Below are positions 1-8,987 of a DNA stretch of 51,203 nucleotides, in pieces. Position 1 is the first letter of the stretch, and each line of letters opens with the position of its first letter. The stretch spans positions 1-51,203 of the forward strand of contig CAOKHL010000011.1 of the NCBI GenBank assembly GCA_948468315.1. Direction: 5' to 3'. Below the pieces are notes generated by a model that did no database searches, was not told the origin of the DNA, and saw only the letters and a list, made by a program, of their open reading frames with translations. The DNA is from an uncultured Eubacteriales bacterium (GTDB lineage: Bacteria; Bacillota; Clostridia; TANB77; CAG-508). A program made the position numbers and the translations under genes.

Positions 1-785
1 TTATATTCATCTAAAGCTAACTTATCTGCTATTTCTCTTTTTATTTTTCCATTATTTTTTAAAATATTATATTCGTTGATTTTTAAGAATACTTCTAATT
101 TTTCTTTCCATTCTTGCATTGAAATAATCTTTCCTAGTTTTACCTGTCTTTCTGCATAATCAAGATACATATCAGGTGCTGTCATTCTGGTAATCGCAAA
201 ATGTAACTTGTTTTGAACATTCTTGTAAAATTTCTGTGTGGTTTCACTATTTTTATCATAATCAAAACTACATTCTTTGTATATATCAGTTATTTTTTGA
301 TAAAATCTTCTTTCACTTGCTCTAATTTCTTTTATCTTAACTAATAATTCATCAAAGTAATCTTTTCCAAATTTTGGTCCATTTTTTAGCATTTCACTAT
401 TAACAACAAATCCTTTTTTTATATATTCTTTTAAAGTTTTTGTTGCCCAAATTCTAAAATCTGTTGCTTCTTTTGAATTTACTCTATAACCAACTGCTAT
501 AATTGCATCTAAACTATAAAAAGTTACTTCTCTTGAAACTTTTCGAGTCCCTTCATTTTGAACTACTCTAATTTTTTGAGTAGTTCGATTTTCTTCTAAT
601 TCTCCTGTTTTAAATATATTTTGTAAATGATATGTTATATTATTTTCTGCCACATTGAATAATTTTGACATTGACTTTTGCGTTAGCCAAAAATCTTCTT
701 CATTATACAAAACTTCAACAGATATATTTTCATTATTCTGACTTTGGTATATGATTAAATCTTTCAAATTTTCTATATTGTTCAA
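1..785 (-). CDS. RhuM-family protein, C-terminus beyond the window
   Basis: A reading frame of about 261 codons runs off the left edge, so the C-terminus is missing. The start is TTG at 785..783, preceded by AGAGAGGTGATTAATA, a strong ribosome binding site; no in-frame ATG gives the conserved N-terminus. The N-terminal part has the features of virulence RhuM-family proteins: a DFWLTQKSMSKLF segment, then NITYHLQNIF, then a Bro/KilA-like stretch with VTFYSLDAIIAVGYRV and FRIWATKTLKEYI. The family is common in mobile islands and its biochemical function is poorly known. It lies directly downstream of a decayed gene whose remnant stop codon overlaps this gene's ribosome binding site, which fits an accessory, recently rearranged region. 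Family assignment is confident; function is not. Confidence 0.85.
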   Translation of the reverse strand, partial: MNNIENLKDLIIYQSQNNENISVEVLYNEEDFWLTQKSMSKLFNVAENNITYHLQNIFKTGELEENRTTQKIRVVQNEGTRKVSREVTFYSLDAIIAVGYRVNSKEATDFRIWATKTLKEYIKKGFVVNSEMLKNGPKFGKDYFDELLVKIKEIRASERRFYQKITDIYKECSFDYDKNSETTQKFYKNVQNKLHFAITRMTAPDMYLDYAERQVKLGKIISMQEWKEKLEVFLKINEYNILKNNGKIKREIADKLALDEY

Positions 786-801
786 TATTAATCACCTCTC
801 T

Positions 802-1035
802 TTAATTTGTTTCTATTATAAATTTAATATCTTCTATTGCTTTTTCTGTATTCATCATTGCATTTCCAATAGAATAATAAACTCAATATATTTTATATTC
901 TTTTCCTGCAATATTTTTAGAAAAGTCTTGTTTTCTACTTAGTACATCCACCATTATATATAGATGTTAACTCTCTTTTGCTCCATATTTTATTTGTAAT
1001 TTGTCATATTCGTTCTTTAAATCTTCTAATTGCAT
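802..1035 (-). pseudogene. Remnant of a uracil-DNA-glycosylase-like gene
   Basis: Starting at ATG 1035 the frame reads MQLEDLKNEYDKLQIKYGAKE, then stops. In another frame the next residues are LTSIYNGGCTK. This resembles the start of a clostridial uracil-DNA-glycosylase-family protein, where a GAKxLxSIYNGGC segment leads to the active-site region. A short piece resembling the C-terminus follows (NIAGKEYKIY, in-frame TGA, then VYYSIGNAMMNTEKAIEDI) and ends at 802. The whole middle of the protein is missing, so this is a deletion remnant with a two-base slip in a GAGAG run. This frame change is not at a CGG codon, unlike the five others in the window. Assignment rests on remembered family motifs. 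Confidence 0.5.
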
Positions 1036-1047
1036 ATTTTATTACTC

Positions 1048-1650
1048 CTACTTACTACAATTATTTACTATAAAATTAATAACATCATCTTCTTTATAAT
1101 TCTCTTTATTTTTATTCATATCTTCTTCTGTTAAATCAACGAAATATTTGTTGCATTCTGGCATAATTGACATTGAATCCAATGGATAACCTGGATTTCT
1201 TTTTTCACAAGGCCTGTCTACAAAGTAAAAGTGGCTCTTACTCCAACTATATTTTCTTTGTTTTTTTCCATCATATATTACTATTCCATATACCCATTTT
1301 GCTGTTAGTTTTCCACCATATTCCTTAACCAAGTTGCAATAATATTCAATCATTTCATCATCATTTAGTTCTTTTCCATTTACTCTTCTTACATAAGTTC
1401 CCGGTTGCTTTTCTTCTGGCAACTCTTCTATATATAAATTATTATCCATTCCTATTGTTGTGATTTTTGTTTCATCATAATATGCTTTTGCTTTTATATA
1501 AGCATTTTCTATAGCATTTTTTCCTGTTTCTTGTGGTTTTAGGTTTATTCCTAAATCTTTAATAGTTAATACTTCTATATTCTTTTCTTTTAATTTTTCC
1601 GCATATTTTTTTATTTTTGCTGGATTTGTTGTTGCAAATAACACCTTCAT
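1048..1650 (-). CDS. Non-canonical purine NTP pyrophosphatase-like protein (HAM1 family)
   Basis: A 200-residue protein. The start is ATG 1650, the first residue of MKVLFATTNPAKIKKY, because AAGGAGGTCAAGTAAA precedes it; the frame stays open upstream but without family sequence. The N-terminal TTNPAKIKKY is the HAM1/RdgB-type nucleotide-binding motif (T/S-x-N-x-x-K). An NAIENAYIKAKAYY segment and an IGMDNNLYIEEL segment match the family's central region, where a DSGL motif is usual and MDNNLYI is a variant. Classic members hydrolyse ITP, dITP and XTP to the monophosphate. The variant motif and the divergent C-terminal half suggest a side branch, so the substrate may differ. It is expressed from its own promoter, 1768..1740. 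Confidence 0.75.
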   Translation of the reverse strand: MKVLFATTNPAKIKKYAEKLKEKNIEVLTIKDLGINLKPQETGKNAIENAYIKAKAYYDETKITTIGMDNNLYIEELPEEKQPGTYVRRVNGKELNDDEMIEYYCNLVKEYGGKLTAKWVYGIVIYDGKKQRKYSWSKSHFYFVDRPCEKRNPGYPLDSMSIMPECNKYFVDLTEEDMNKNKENYKEDDVINFIVNNCSK

Positions 1651-1739
1651 TTTACTTGACCTCCTTAAAACCATTTCTAATCCACAGCCATAGTGGAGCG
1701 TGTATAGCAATATGATTATATTTATTTTCTATGATTATT

Positions 1740-1768
1740 ATAATAGCATAAAAACCAATACTTATCAA
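1740..1768 (-). promoter_or_regulatory. Sigma-A-type promoter for the HAM1-family gene
   Basis: On the minus strand TTGATA (1768..1763) is followed after 17 bp by TATTAT (1745..1740). This leaves a leader of about 85 nt before the ATG at 1650. Confidence 0.6.
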
Positions 1769-1906
1769 TAAAATTGAAACATATTTTCTTTTGTCTTTAA
1801 CTACAATATTTAATCAACATAATAAAAGATGAGCATATTTTATATACCCACCTCAAAGTTTATATTTTTTGTTCAAATTTCATAACTCAAACTCAGCAAC
1901 AACCTA

Positions 1907-3130
1907 CTACTTATCCTTATACATATTTACAATATCTCTAAAACTCATTTTAGTACCATAATTCAAAATAGCACTAGAATATATCTTTATAGCAACTTTA
2001 GCAATAATTAAAATAGTAACTATTAAAACTGCAATAGATATTGCAACTTCTGTTCCAGTTGCTAATCCCATCATAATTCTAAATGGCATACAAAATGGTG
2101 AAGATATAGGGAATATTGCTGCAAATAAATTCAAATCACTTGTAGGATTCATCATAGTAAAATAAGATAAATAAAATCCAATTACAGCTAAAATTGCAAC
2201 AGGTGTATTTGCTGATTGTATGTCTTCTGGTTTACTCACTGTTGAACCTGTTAAAGCATATAATAAACTATATGTAAAATATCCTAAAACAAAATAAATA
2301 ATTGTAATTATTCCTAAATACCATGTAATATTAGAAATATCTAAAACTGCATTTATTAATTCTTCATCTAAGAAACATTTGGCACTTATTAAAGCTGTTC
2401 CAACTATTATTATCATTTGAACTAACCCAACTATTCCAATTCCTATTGTCTTTCCTAGTACAATAGTTCTTGGTTTTGTTGAAGTTACTAAAGTTTCCAT
2501 TATTTTAGATGTTTTTTCTGTTGTTATAGAACTTGATACTTGATATGCACAGAAGTATATTGCATAAAATAATACAATAGACATAAGCATCATTGCAAAT
2601 ATATTTCCATTTGCTTTTTCTTCTTTAGTTTGTTCTAAACTAAATTCGAAATTAGGTGTTATAGACTGTAACTCAGCTTCTGTTAATCCTAATTTACTTA
2701 TTTGCATATTTGAATATAAACCATTTATAGTATTAATTAAATTTTCTGGAACTCCTTCCATCATTGTCATATCTTCTACTATATATCTAATTTTAATATC
2801 ATTTTCTTGTTTTTCTATTATTATTGCTGAATCTACATCTCCATTTTCAATTTTCTGCTTTATTTCATCAAAAGAAGAATTTGATATTTCTATTTCATAT
2901 CCCAAATCTGATTGTTTTAATAGTTCTAAACTTCCTTCAAAAATATTTTGCTCATCTATTATTAAAAGTTTACTTTCTCCTGAAGATTCTCCATTTAATG
3001 ATTTCATTATATTTGGAACATTAAATCCTATTACAATTAACACTAAAATAATAATTGTTGATATTATAAATGATTTTCTTTTTACCATATCTTTGGCTGT
3101 AAATTTCATTACTGTAAATATATCTTTCAT
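1907..3130 (-). CDS. ABC-2 type exporter permease (NatB/YhaP-like)
   Basis: A 407-residue membrane protein with one N-terminal transmembrane segment (about residues 20-42), a large extracytoplasmic region (about 45-175), then five or six membrane segments to the C-terminus. This is the architecture of the NatB/YhaP branch of ABC-2 permeases. The segment SSSITTEKTSKIMETLVTS, just after the second membrane segment, is the typical cytoplasmic coupling region of this branch (EKTSRIMEVLL-like). It starts 1 bp downstream of the stop codon of the ATPase gene, so the two are translationally linked and form one exporter. NatAB exports sodium in Bacillus; the substrate here cannot be told from sequence. 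Confidence 0.85.
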   Translation of the reverse strand: MKDIFTVMKFTAKDMVKRKSFIISTIIILVLIVIGFNVPNIMKSLNGESSGESKLLIIDEQNIFEGSLELLKQSDLGYEIEISNSSFDEIKQKIENGDVDSAIIIEKQENDIKIRYIVEDMTMMEGVPENLINTINGLYSNMQISKLGLTEAELQSITPNFEFSLEQTKEEKANGNIFAMMLMSIVLFYAIYFCAYQVSSSITTEKTSKIMETLVTSTKPRTIVLGKTIGIGIVGLVQMIIIVGTALISAKCFLDEELINAVLDISNITWYLGIITIIYFVLGYFTYSLLYALTGSTVSKPEDIQSANTPVAILAVIGFYLSYFTMMNPTSDLNLFAAIFPISSPFCMPFRIMMGLATGTEVAISIAVLIVTILIIAKVAIKIYSSAILNYGTKMSFRDIVNMYKDK

Positions 3131-3131
3131 T

Positions 3132-4022
3132 TTACTCCCCTACCTTTTCTATAAATATATCATTTAATGTTGGCTTTTTAATTTCAAATTTGTCAACTCT
3201 AATATCATTTGATACTAGCTTATTTAATAGATTATGTGCTTTTTCTTCATCTGTTATTTTTATTACGTAATTATTATTTGTTACATTTTCTATTTCTAAA
3301 TTAAATTCTTCTATATATTTAGTTATATCTTGATTTACATCAATTTCTACTCTATTTGCAGGGTATGTTTCTTTTATTTCTTTTAAATTACCTTGTAATA
3401 CTGTTTTTCCTTTATTTAATATTAATATATCACTACAAAATTCTTCTATTGTTGCCATTTGATGTGCTGACATTATTATGTATTTTCCATTTTTAATTAA
3501 ATTTATAATAATGTTTTTTAATATTTCTGTATTTACAGGGTCTAACCCACTAAATGGTTCATCTAGAACTACAAGCTCCGGATTATGTATTATTGCTGTC
3601 ATAAATTGTATTTTTTGTTGATTTCCTTTTGAAAGTTTTTCTGCTGGCATGTTTAAATATTCTTCTACTTTTAATTCTTTTGCCCATTTATTTATAGATT
3701 GTTCTGCTTCTTGTTTTTTCATTCCCTTTAATTCTGCAAAATACATTAATTGGTCAAATATTTTTGTTTTTGGATATACTCCTCTCTCTTCAGGTAAATA
3801 CCCAAAATTAACTGATTTTCTATCTACTTGCTTTCCATTCCATGTAATTTCTCCACTATCTTTTGTTATTATTCCTAATAACATTCTTATTGTAGTTGTT
3901 TTTCCTGCTCCATTTGTTCCAAGTAACCCAAATACTCCTGGTTTTTCTAAACTTAAGGAAATATTGTCAACTGCTTGTTTTCCAACAAATGTTTTTGATA
4001 CATTTTTTAATATCAAACTCAT
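3132..4022 (-). CDS. ABC exporter ATP-binding protein (NatA/YhaQ-like)
   Basis: A 296-residue ATPase. It has Walker A GTNGAGKTT near residue 36, the signature KLSKGNQQKIQF near 129, Walker B LVVLDEPFSGLDP near 150 and the switch histidine in IIMSAHQ. The last 80 residues form the extra C-terminal domain seen in drug and sodium exporter ATPases of this type (DUF4162-like). The start ATG 4022 has AAAGGAGGAGT upstream. It is the first gene of a two-gene operon with the permease. Confidence 0.9.
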   Translation of the reverse strand: MSLILKNVSKTFVGKQAVDNISLSLEKPGVFGLLGTNGAGKTTTIRMLLGIITKDSGEITWNGKQVDRKSVNFGYLPEERGVYPKTKIFDQLMYFAELKGMKKQEAEQSINKWAKELKVEEYLNMPAEKLSKGNQQKIQFMTAIIHNPELVVLDEPFSGLDPVNTEILKNIIINLIKNGKYIIMSAHQMATIEEFCSDILILNKGKTVLQGNLKEIKETYPANRVEIDVNQDITKYIEEFNLEIENVTNNNYVIKITDEEKAHNLLNKLVSNDIRVDKFEIKKPTLNDIFIEKVGE

Positions 4023-4138
4023 TTTTTTACTCCTCCTTTTATCCCATTTCTATGCAACACTATACAACATATTTTTCTAAAAAACAAGCGAACAAACACA
4101 TTTTTTCATATATTTATTCATAATTATATGAAAAAAAA

Positions 4139-4167
4139 TTGACAGTTAACATAAAGAATGATAAAAT
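4139..4167 (+). promoter_or_regulatory. Sigma-A promoter for the 70-residue orphan gene
   Basis: Perfect TTGACA (4139-4144), 17-bp spacer, TAAAAT (4162-4167). It points rightwards and diverges from the ABC exporter operon. Confidence 0.8.
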
Positions 4168-4232
4168 ATTATTGGTCAAAAAATTTTGCATTAGTTCTAT
4201 TGACCCCTAGAAAACAAAAGGAGGTAGTCAAC

Positions 4233-4445
4233 ATGACACCATTTGAAACTCGGGAACAGAAGGATACAGCTTTATTAGAAGAATTTATGAACAAAGCTGA
4301 ATTCGTACAACAGGAAGTTGGAGAAGAAAAACTCCAAAAAGAAATTATAGATGGCTATGCTGTCTACAGAATAAAGCTTCCTGATGGAAGGGTTAAATCC
4401 AATAAGGAACATCGCCTTCCACAATTTTTAAGAGAGGAAGAATAA
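4233..4445 (+). CDS. Small acidic protein of unknown function (70 residues)
   Basis: The start is ATG 4233 with AAAGGAGGTAGTCAAC directly upstream; the gene has its own promoter and its own terminator, so it is a true one-gene transcription unit on the strand opposite its neighbours. The product is highly charged and soluble: MTPFETREQKDTALL at the start, a central Glu/Gln-rich helix, then YAVYRIKLPDGRVKSNKEHR. I do not recognise the family. Codon use is richer in G and C than the neighbours (CGG, CGC, CTC), which suggests transfer or special selection. Codon 7 is CGG (4251-4253). In this window CGG is otherwise seen only at frameshift points, near the end of the transposase and in one other small plus-strand gene. 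If the C were skipped here, translation would end about seven codons later. Confidence 0.7.
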   Translation: MTPFETREQKDTALLEEFMNKAEFVQQEVGEEKLQKEIIDGYAVYRIKLPDGRVKSNKEHRLPQFLREEE

Positions 4446-4483
4446 CCTCTCTTACACAATAGAACGGAATAACCAGTATTTGG

Positions 4484-4521
4484 AAAGAGGGTCTCCTAAA
4501 AAATTAGGAACCCTCTTTTTC
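4484..4521 (+). terminator. Rho-independent terminator of the 70-residue gene
   Basis: AAAGAGGGT and TCCTAA on the left arm pair with TTAGGA and ACCCTCTTT on the right across a short A loop, with one bulged C; TTTTT follows. Confidence 0.85.
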
Positions 4522-4527
4522 TTTATT

Positions 4528-4932
4528 TTATATAATTTTTTTATCAAACTCTTTAATAAATGCTTCTAAAGTATTAATATGAGTATTCACAATTCTATCA
4601 TGTATATCTATTGATATATTTTCTTTATATGTATGTGCAATTAAGTTTCTATCTCTTAACATATCCATATAATCTTGACCATCATCTATTAATCCAAATT
4701 GAAAAGCATTTCTAATCGTAGCTCCAGGACCTGTTTCTGATACTGTTTCAAAGTCCTGTAAATATCGTTGTAATGCTTTCCAAAATAACTCAAATGTATA
4801 CTCATATGCATGTATTATAGCTGCTCTGTCCTTTTCTGATTGATTATCTGTTTCAATAAATTCTTTAAGTTTTTCATATGCTTTTTTAAATGTTTCATAA
4901 CTTTCTTTTAAATTATTTGGCATAAAATTCAA
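4528..4932 (-). CDS. HEPN-domain toxin-like protein of an MNT/HEPN pair (HI0074-like)
   Basis: A 134-residue all-helical protein that resembles the nucleotidyltransferase substrate-binding (HI0074) branch of HEPN domains. The C-terminal half contains RNLIAHTY near residue 94, which is the R-x4-H-x-Y motif that in HepT-type type VII toxins is both the catalytic site and the AMPylation target. The N-terminal helix carries LKESYETFKKAYEKLKEF and HAYEYTFELFWKALQRYL, typical of the branch. It overlaps the upstream nucleotidyltransferase gene by 20 bp, which is the usual arrangement. By analogy with MntA/HepT, the nucleotidyltransferase neutralises this protein by modifying the motif tyrosine. That activity is inferred, not visible. 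Confidence 0.85.
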   Translation of the reverse strand: MNFMPNNLKESYETFKKAYEKLKEFIETDNQSEKDRAAIIHAYEYTFELFWKALQRYLQDFETVSETGPGATIRNAFQFGLIDDGQDYMDMLRDRNLIAHTYKENISIDIHDRIVNTHINTLEAFIKEFDKKII

Positions 4933-5221
4933 TCCCTTCTTTTAAGATATTATCTCTAATTTTGTTATCTATACTTAAACTATTAAAGTTAATTAAATCT
5001 ATTTTATAAGGAAAATATAATTCATCTATATCATAAAATATTTTTGTATTTATTGTGTGTGTTAAATTTTCTCCAAATAAAGCAATATCTATATCTGATG
5101 CTTTTTTGTAGTCCCCTCTAGCACGAGATCCGAAAATTTTTGCACTTTCTACTTCTTTATATTTTTTTAAAATACTAATTATATCTTCTATTATTTTTTT
5201 ATCTAGTCCAAAATCTTTCAT
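4913..5221 (-). CDS. Minimal nucleotidyltransferase antitoxin-like protein (MNT)
   Basis: A 102-residue protein with the full MNT signature: GSRARGDYKKASDID near residue 32 is GS-x10-D-x-D, the metal- and nucleotide-binding motif of pol-beta-type minimal nucleotidyltransferases. The gene overlaps the downstream HEPN gene. In characterised type VII systems the MNT protein transfers AMP to the HEPN toxin. A promoter (5279..5251) lies about 30 bp upstream, embedded in the terminator of the preceding gene. A second, unrelated MNT/HEPN pair is found at 12068-12722. Confidence 0.88.
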   Translation of the reverse strand: MKDFGLDKKIIEDIISILKKYKEVESAKIFGSRARGDYKKASDIDIALFGENLTHTINTKIFYDIDELYFPYKIDLINFNSLSIDNKIRDNILKEGIEFYAK

Positions 5222-5250
5222 TTATTTCCCCTTATCCTTTTATGTTCATA

Positions 5251-5279
5251 ATAGTATCATTAAATACAAAAAAATACAA
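5251..5279 (-). promoter_or_regulatory. Promoter of the MNT/HEPN pair
   Basis: Minus-strand TTGTAT (5279..5274), 17-bp spacer, TACTAT (5256..5251). It shares sequence with the preceding gene's terminator hairpin. Confidence 0.5.
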
Positions 5280-5300
5280 GAGTTTTCTTGTATTCTTTTT
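5266..5300 (-). terminator. Terminator of the FabK-like gene
   Basis: On the minus strand AATACAAG and CTTGTATT form a stem around AAAACT, followed by TTTTTTG. Confidence 0.8.
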
Positions 5301-5318
5301 TCATATTATTTTTATGCC

Positions 5319-6380
5319 TTAACAAGTTTCGCCCACAAGTTCTTTCATCAAATCATGTACAGAAATTATATTTTTAACTTTATCTACATTACTTCCACAA
5401 AATATCAATGCACTTTCAAGATTACCTTTAACTGCATTAACTAAAGCCTTTGTTATGCAGTATGGAGAATTTAATACATTACATGTTTTTATACAATTAT
5501 AACATCTATCTATTTTACTTCTTTCTTTTTCTGTTTTCTTTATAAACTCATTGCAAATTGCTCTTCCTGGCATTCCAACTGGACTATTTATTATTTTCAC
5601 ATCTTCTTTTTTTGCATTTACATATGCTTGTTTAAATTCATCTGAAGCATCGCATTCATATGTTGCAACAAACCTTGTAGCCATTTGAACACCACTTGCC
5701 CCCAAATTTAAATATTTTTGAATATCTTTATTATCCCAAATACCTCCAGCTGCTATAACTGGAATTTCTTTATTATAATCTTTTTCTACATCTTTTACAT
5801 AATCTACTACTTCTTTAGTAATATTTTCTAAATTAGGTTTGTTATCCTCATTTAATTCTTCTTTTTTAAAACCTAAATGTCCTCCTGCTTCTGGTCCTTC
5901 TATAACAATCATATCTGGAACATAATTATATTTTTTTATCCAATGATTTACAATTAATTTACAACATCTAAGTGAAGATACAATAGGTGCAATCTTTGTA
6001 CTGGAACCTTGAACATATTCTGGCAATTCTTTAGGAATACCAGCCCCAGAAATTATCAAATCTATTTTATTTTTTACACATTCTTTAACAATCTCCTTAT
6101 AATTTTTTAATGCCACCATAACATTTACACCCAAAATTTTATCATCTCCAGCTATCTCTCTTGCCTTTTTTATTTCCTTACCAATTGCCCTCAAATTTGC
6201 TTTTAAAGGATTTACCCCAAAATCTTCTTCCTGATATCCAATATCAGCAGTAGAAATTACACCTATTCCTCCCTCTTTACTTACATTTCCTGCCAACCCA
6301 TGCATAGAAACTCCTACTCCCATTCCTCCTTGTATAATTGGATATTTTGATTTCTTATTTCCTATCTTTATACCATCCAT
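5319..6380 (-). CDS. FMN-dependent nitronate monooxygenase / FabK-like oxidoreductase
   Basis: A 353-residue TIM-barrel flavoprotein. The start ATG 6380 is chosen because TAGGAGGGAATTTT precedes it and MDGIKIGNKKSKYPIIQGGMGVGVS is the usual N-terminus. Glycine-rich IIQGGMGVGVS, the GPEAGGH motif with its catalytic-type histidine, PVIAAGGI and GASGVQMATRFVATYE are the FMN- and phosphate-binding landmarks of the 2-nitropropane dioxygenase/FabK family. The C-terminal third has a cysteine cluster (CYNCIKTCN) that FabK itself lacks. A dedicated enoyl-ACP reductase FabI is encoded at 35417, so this enzyme is probably not the essential enoyl reductase; nitronate or quinone-type chemistry is more likely. 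Confidence 0.8.
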   Translation of the reverse strand: MDGIKIGNKKSKYPIIQGGMGVGVSMHGLAGNVSKEGGIGVISTADIGYQEEDFGVNPLKANLRAIGKEIKKAREIAGDDKILGVNVMVALKNYKEIVKECVKNKIDLIISGAGIPKELPEYVQGSSTKIAPIVSSLRCCKLIVNHWIKKYNYVPDMIVIEGPEAGGHLGFKKEELNEDNKPNLENITKEVVDYVKDVEKDYNKEIPVIAAGGIWDNKDIQKYLNLGASGVQMATRFVATYECDASDEFKQAYVNAKKEDVKIINSPVGMPGRAICNEFIKKTEKERSKIDRCYNCIKTCNVLNSPYCITKALVNAVKGNLESALIFCGSNVDKVKNIISVHDLMKELVGETC

Positions 6381-6475
6381 AAAATTCCCTCCTAGTTTTT
6401 TAAACCAGATTATCACTTACAAATTACTTTGTCAAACCATTGACCAAACATTCTAATTAATGTTTTTACAATATA

Positions 6476-6695
6476 ATAGTCAAGAAAATTGATATATGTT
6501 TTATTTTTGAATATTAATGTGTGACTGAAATAATTTTAGAAAATCTTTGCGAAGATCTGCGGAAAATTTTCGTGTAATTTTTTCCAAAAAAAATTAGCAC
6601 AGAAAGGGAGCACCGATCAAGCAATAGATTTTCTTAAATTATGCAAGAAGCCATTAATATTCAAAAATAAAACATATATAAATTCTCTTGACGGC
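6476..6695. repeat. 220-bp imperfect palindrome, MITE-like
   Basis: The outer 40 bp at 6480-6519 (beginning GTCAAGAAAATTGATATATG) reappear as the reverse complement at 6652-6691 with only about two mismatches. The symmetry continues inwards with more mismatches (AATAATTTTAGAAAATCT against AATTTAAGAAAATCT) to a central AATTTTTTCC region. It fills the 405-bp gap between the FabK-like gene and the eno terminator and contains no gene. Ends and symmetry fit a small non-autonomous mobile element or a long RNA hairpin. No target-site duplication is clear. Confidence 0.65.
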
Positions 6696-6734
6696 CTCCT
6701 AGTACAAACCAAAAAACAAAAAAAAACAAAAAAA

Positions 6735-6772
6735 TCAAAAAAGAACAGCTCCATACACAAGAAACTGTTCTC
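6735..6772 (-). terminator. Terminator of eno
   Basis: Minus strand: AGAACAG pairs with CTGTTCT, followed by TTTTTTGATTTTTTTG. Confidence 0.85.
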
Positions 6773-6785
6773 CAACAATTACAAA

Positions 6786-8117
<1,332 letters not shown>

Positions 8118-8172
8118 TTATTTATATAGTTAGGCCAAAAGATGTTTTTATTACTTTTGACTTAATTATTAA

Positions 8173-8907
8173 TCACATTTTTAAAATTTGATTTTTATTC
8201 TTTTCTTCTTCTTTGCGCCTTTTTTCTTCCTCTTTTTTTGCTCTTTCTTGACGCTTTCTCTTTTTTCTTTCTTCCAATTCTGCAGCTTTAAGTTCTTGTT
8301 CTTCTTGTTTTTCCTGTGCTGCTTTAATTTCTCTGTCAAAACCAACTACATTATTCATTGTTTTTAAATACATACCAGCTTGATATTCTTCTTTTTTATC
8401 TTTTTCAATTAAATTCTCATTAAAATACTTATCAAGAATTTTTCTTTCTTCTTTTATCTCTCCACCTAAATGTAAATATTTGTATCTCCAAATTACATGT
8501 CTTACATAACTTGCATATTCTTCTTCACTTATTTTGTCATAACTAAATTCTACTTTAAATCTACAATGTGCTATTGATATTGTAAGATTTGTCCATAAAT
8601 CTTGTTCCGTATCACTAAAGTCCTGTCTTAAATCTTTTATTGTTTGATATAAAATATCTACTATTTTTAAATATTCAGTTTCATTTATGTTAAATTTTTT
8701 AGGTACTTCATATACATTTACTGGTTTCTTTTTTAGTATTCCTTTTGGAAGATAATAAAAATACATTTCTCCTGTTTGGACACTTCCTGGCCTATCAACA
8801 ATAGATGCATATAAATATATTTCTTCCCATTTTTCTGGTATTAAATCAAATAAACAATTTTGTATTTTCTCATATTTATCTTTCATGTTTTTAGTAGTTC
8901 TTAGCAT
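8173..8907 (-). CDS. YezG-like (DUF600) immunity-family protein with a charged coiled-coil tail
   Basis: A 244-residue protein. The first about 145 residues resemble the YezG/DUF600 family, whose members are antitoxins of LXG-type polymorphic toxins in Bacillus: IPEKWEEIYLYASI, TGEMYFYYLPKG, then FSYDKISEEEYASYVRHVIWRYKYL. The last about 60 residues are a nearly uninterrupted Lys/Glu/Arg/Gln coiled coil. No toxin gene is adjacent, so this is either an orphan immunity gene or a repurposed copy. It sits between gpmI and eno and interrupts the glycolytic row. The start ATG 8907 has GGAGAAAAA upstream. Confidence 0.7.
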   Translation of the reverse strand: MLRTTKNMKDKYEKIQNCLFDLIPEKWEEIYLYASIVDRPGSVQTGEMYFYYLPKGILKKKPVNVYEVPKKFNINETEYLKIVDILYQTIKDLRQDFSDTEQDLWTNLTISIAHCRFKVEFSYDKISEEEYASYVRHVIWRYKYLHLGGEIKEERKILDKYFNENLIEKDKKEEYQAGMYLKTMNNVVGFDREIKAAQEKQEEQELKAAELEERKKRKRQERAKKEEEKRRKEEEKNKNQILKM

Positions 8908-8929
8908 TTTTTCTCCATCCTCTTTTTTT

Positions 8930-8985
8930 ATTTGGAAAAGACCTAAATATAAAATTTATTATTTAGAACTCTTCCAAACAGAAAA
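8930..8985 (-). terminator. Terminator after gpmI
   Basis: Minus strand TTTGGAAGAG...CTAAATA pairs with TATTTAG...CTTTTCCAAA around an AT-rich loop, followed by TAAAAAAAGAGG. There is no T tract, so it may be an attenuator or processing hairpin between gpmI and the YezG-like gene. Confidence 0.5.
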
Positions 8986-8987
8986 AT

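Noticed and set aside
751..942. Plus-strand 63-codon frame
   Set aside because: It overlaps the RhuM start and the uracil-DNA-glycosylase remnant on the other strand, where real protein similarity lies.
802..1035. Sixth CGG-type frame break
   Set aside because: The shift is in a GAGAG run with no CGG and the gene has lost its middle; it is a true pseudogene.
5120..5135. CGG triplets at TTC GGA, AGC GGA, CAC GGA and similar, here and in many genes
   Set aside because: All were checked against the reading frame and are out of frame, so they do not count as CGG codons.
5319..6380. Calling this gene fabK
   Set aside because: It has extra cysteines, lies outside the fab cluster, and the window encodes a clear FabI.
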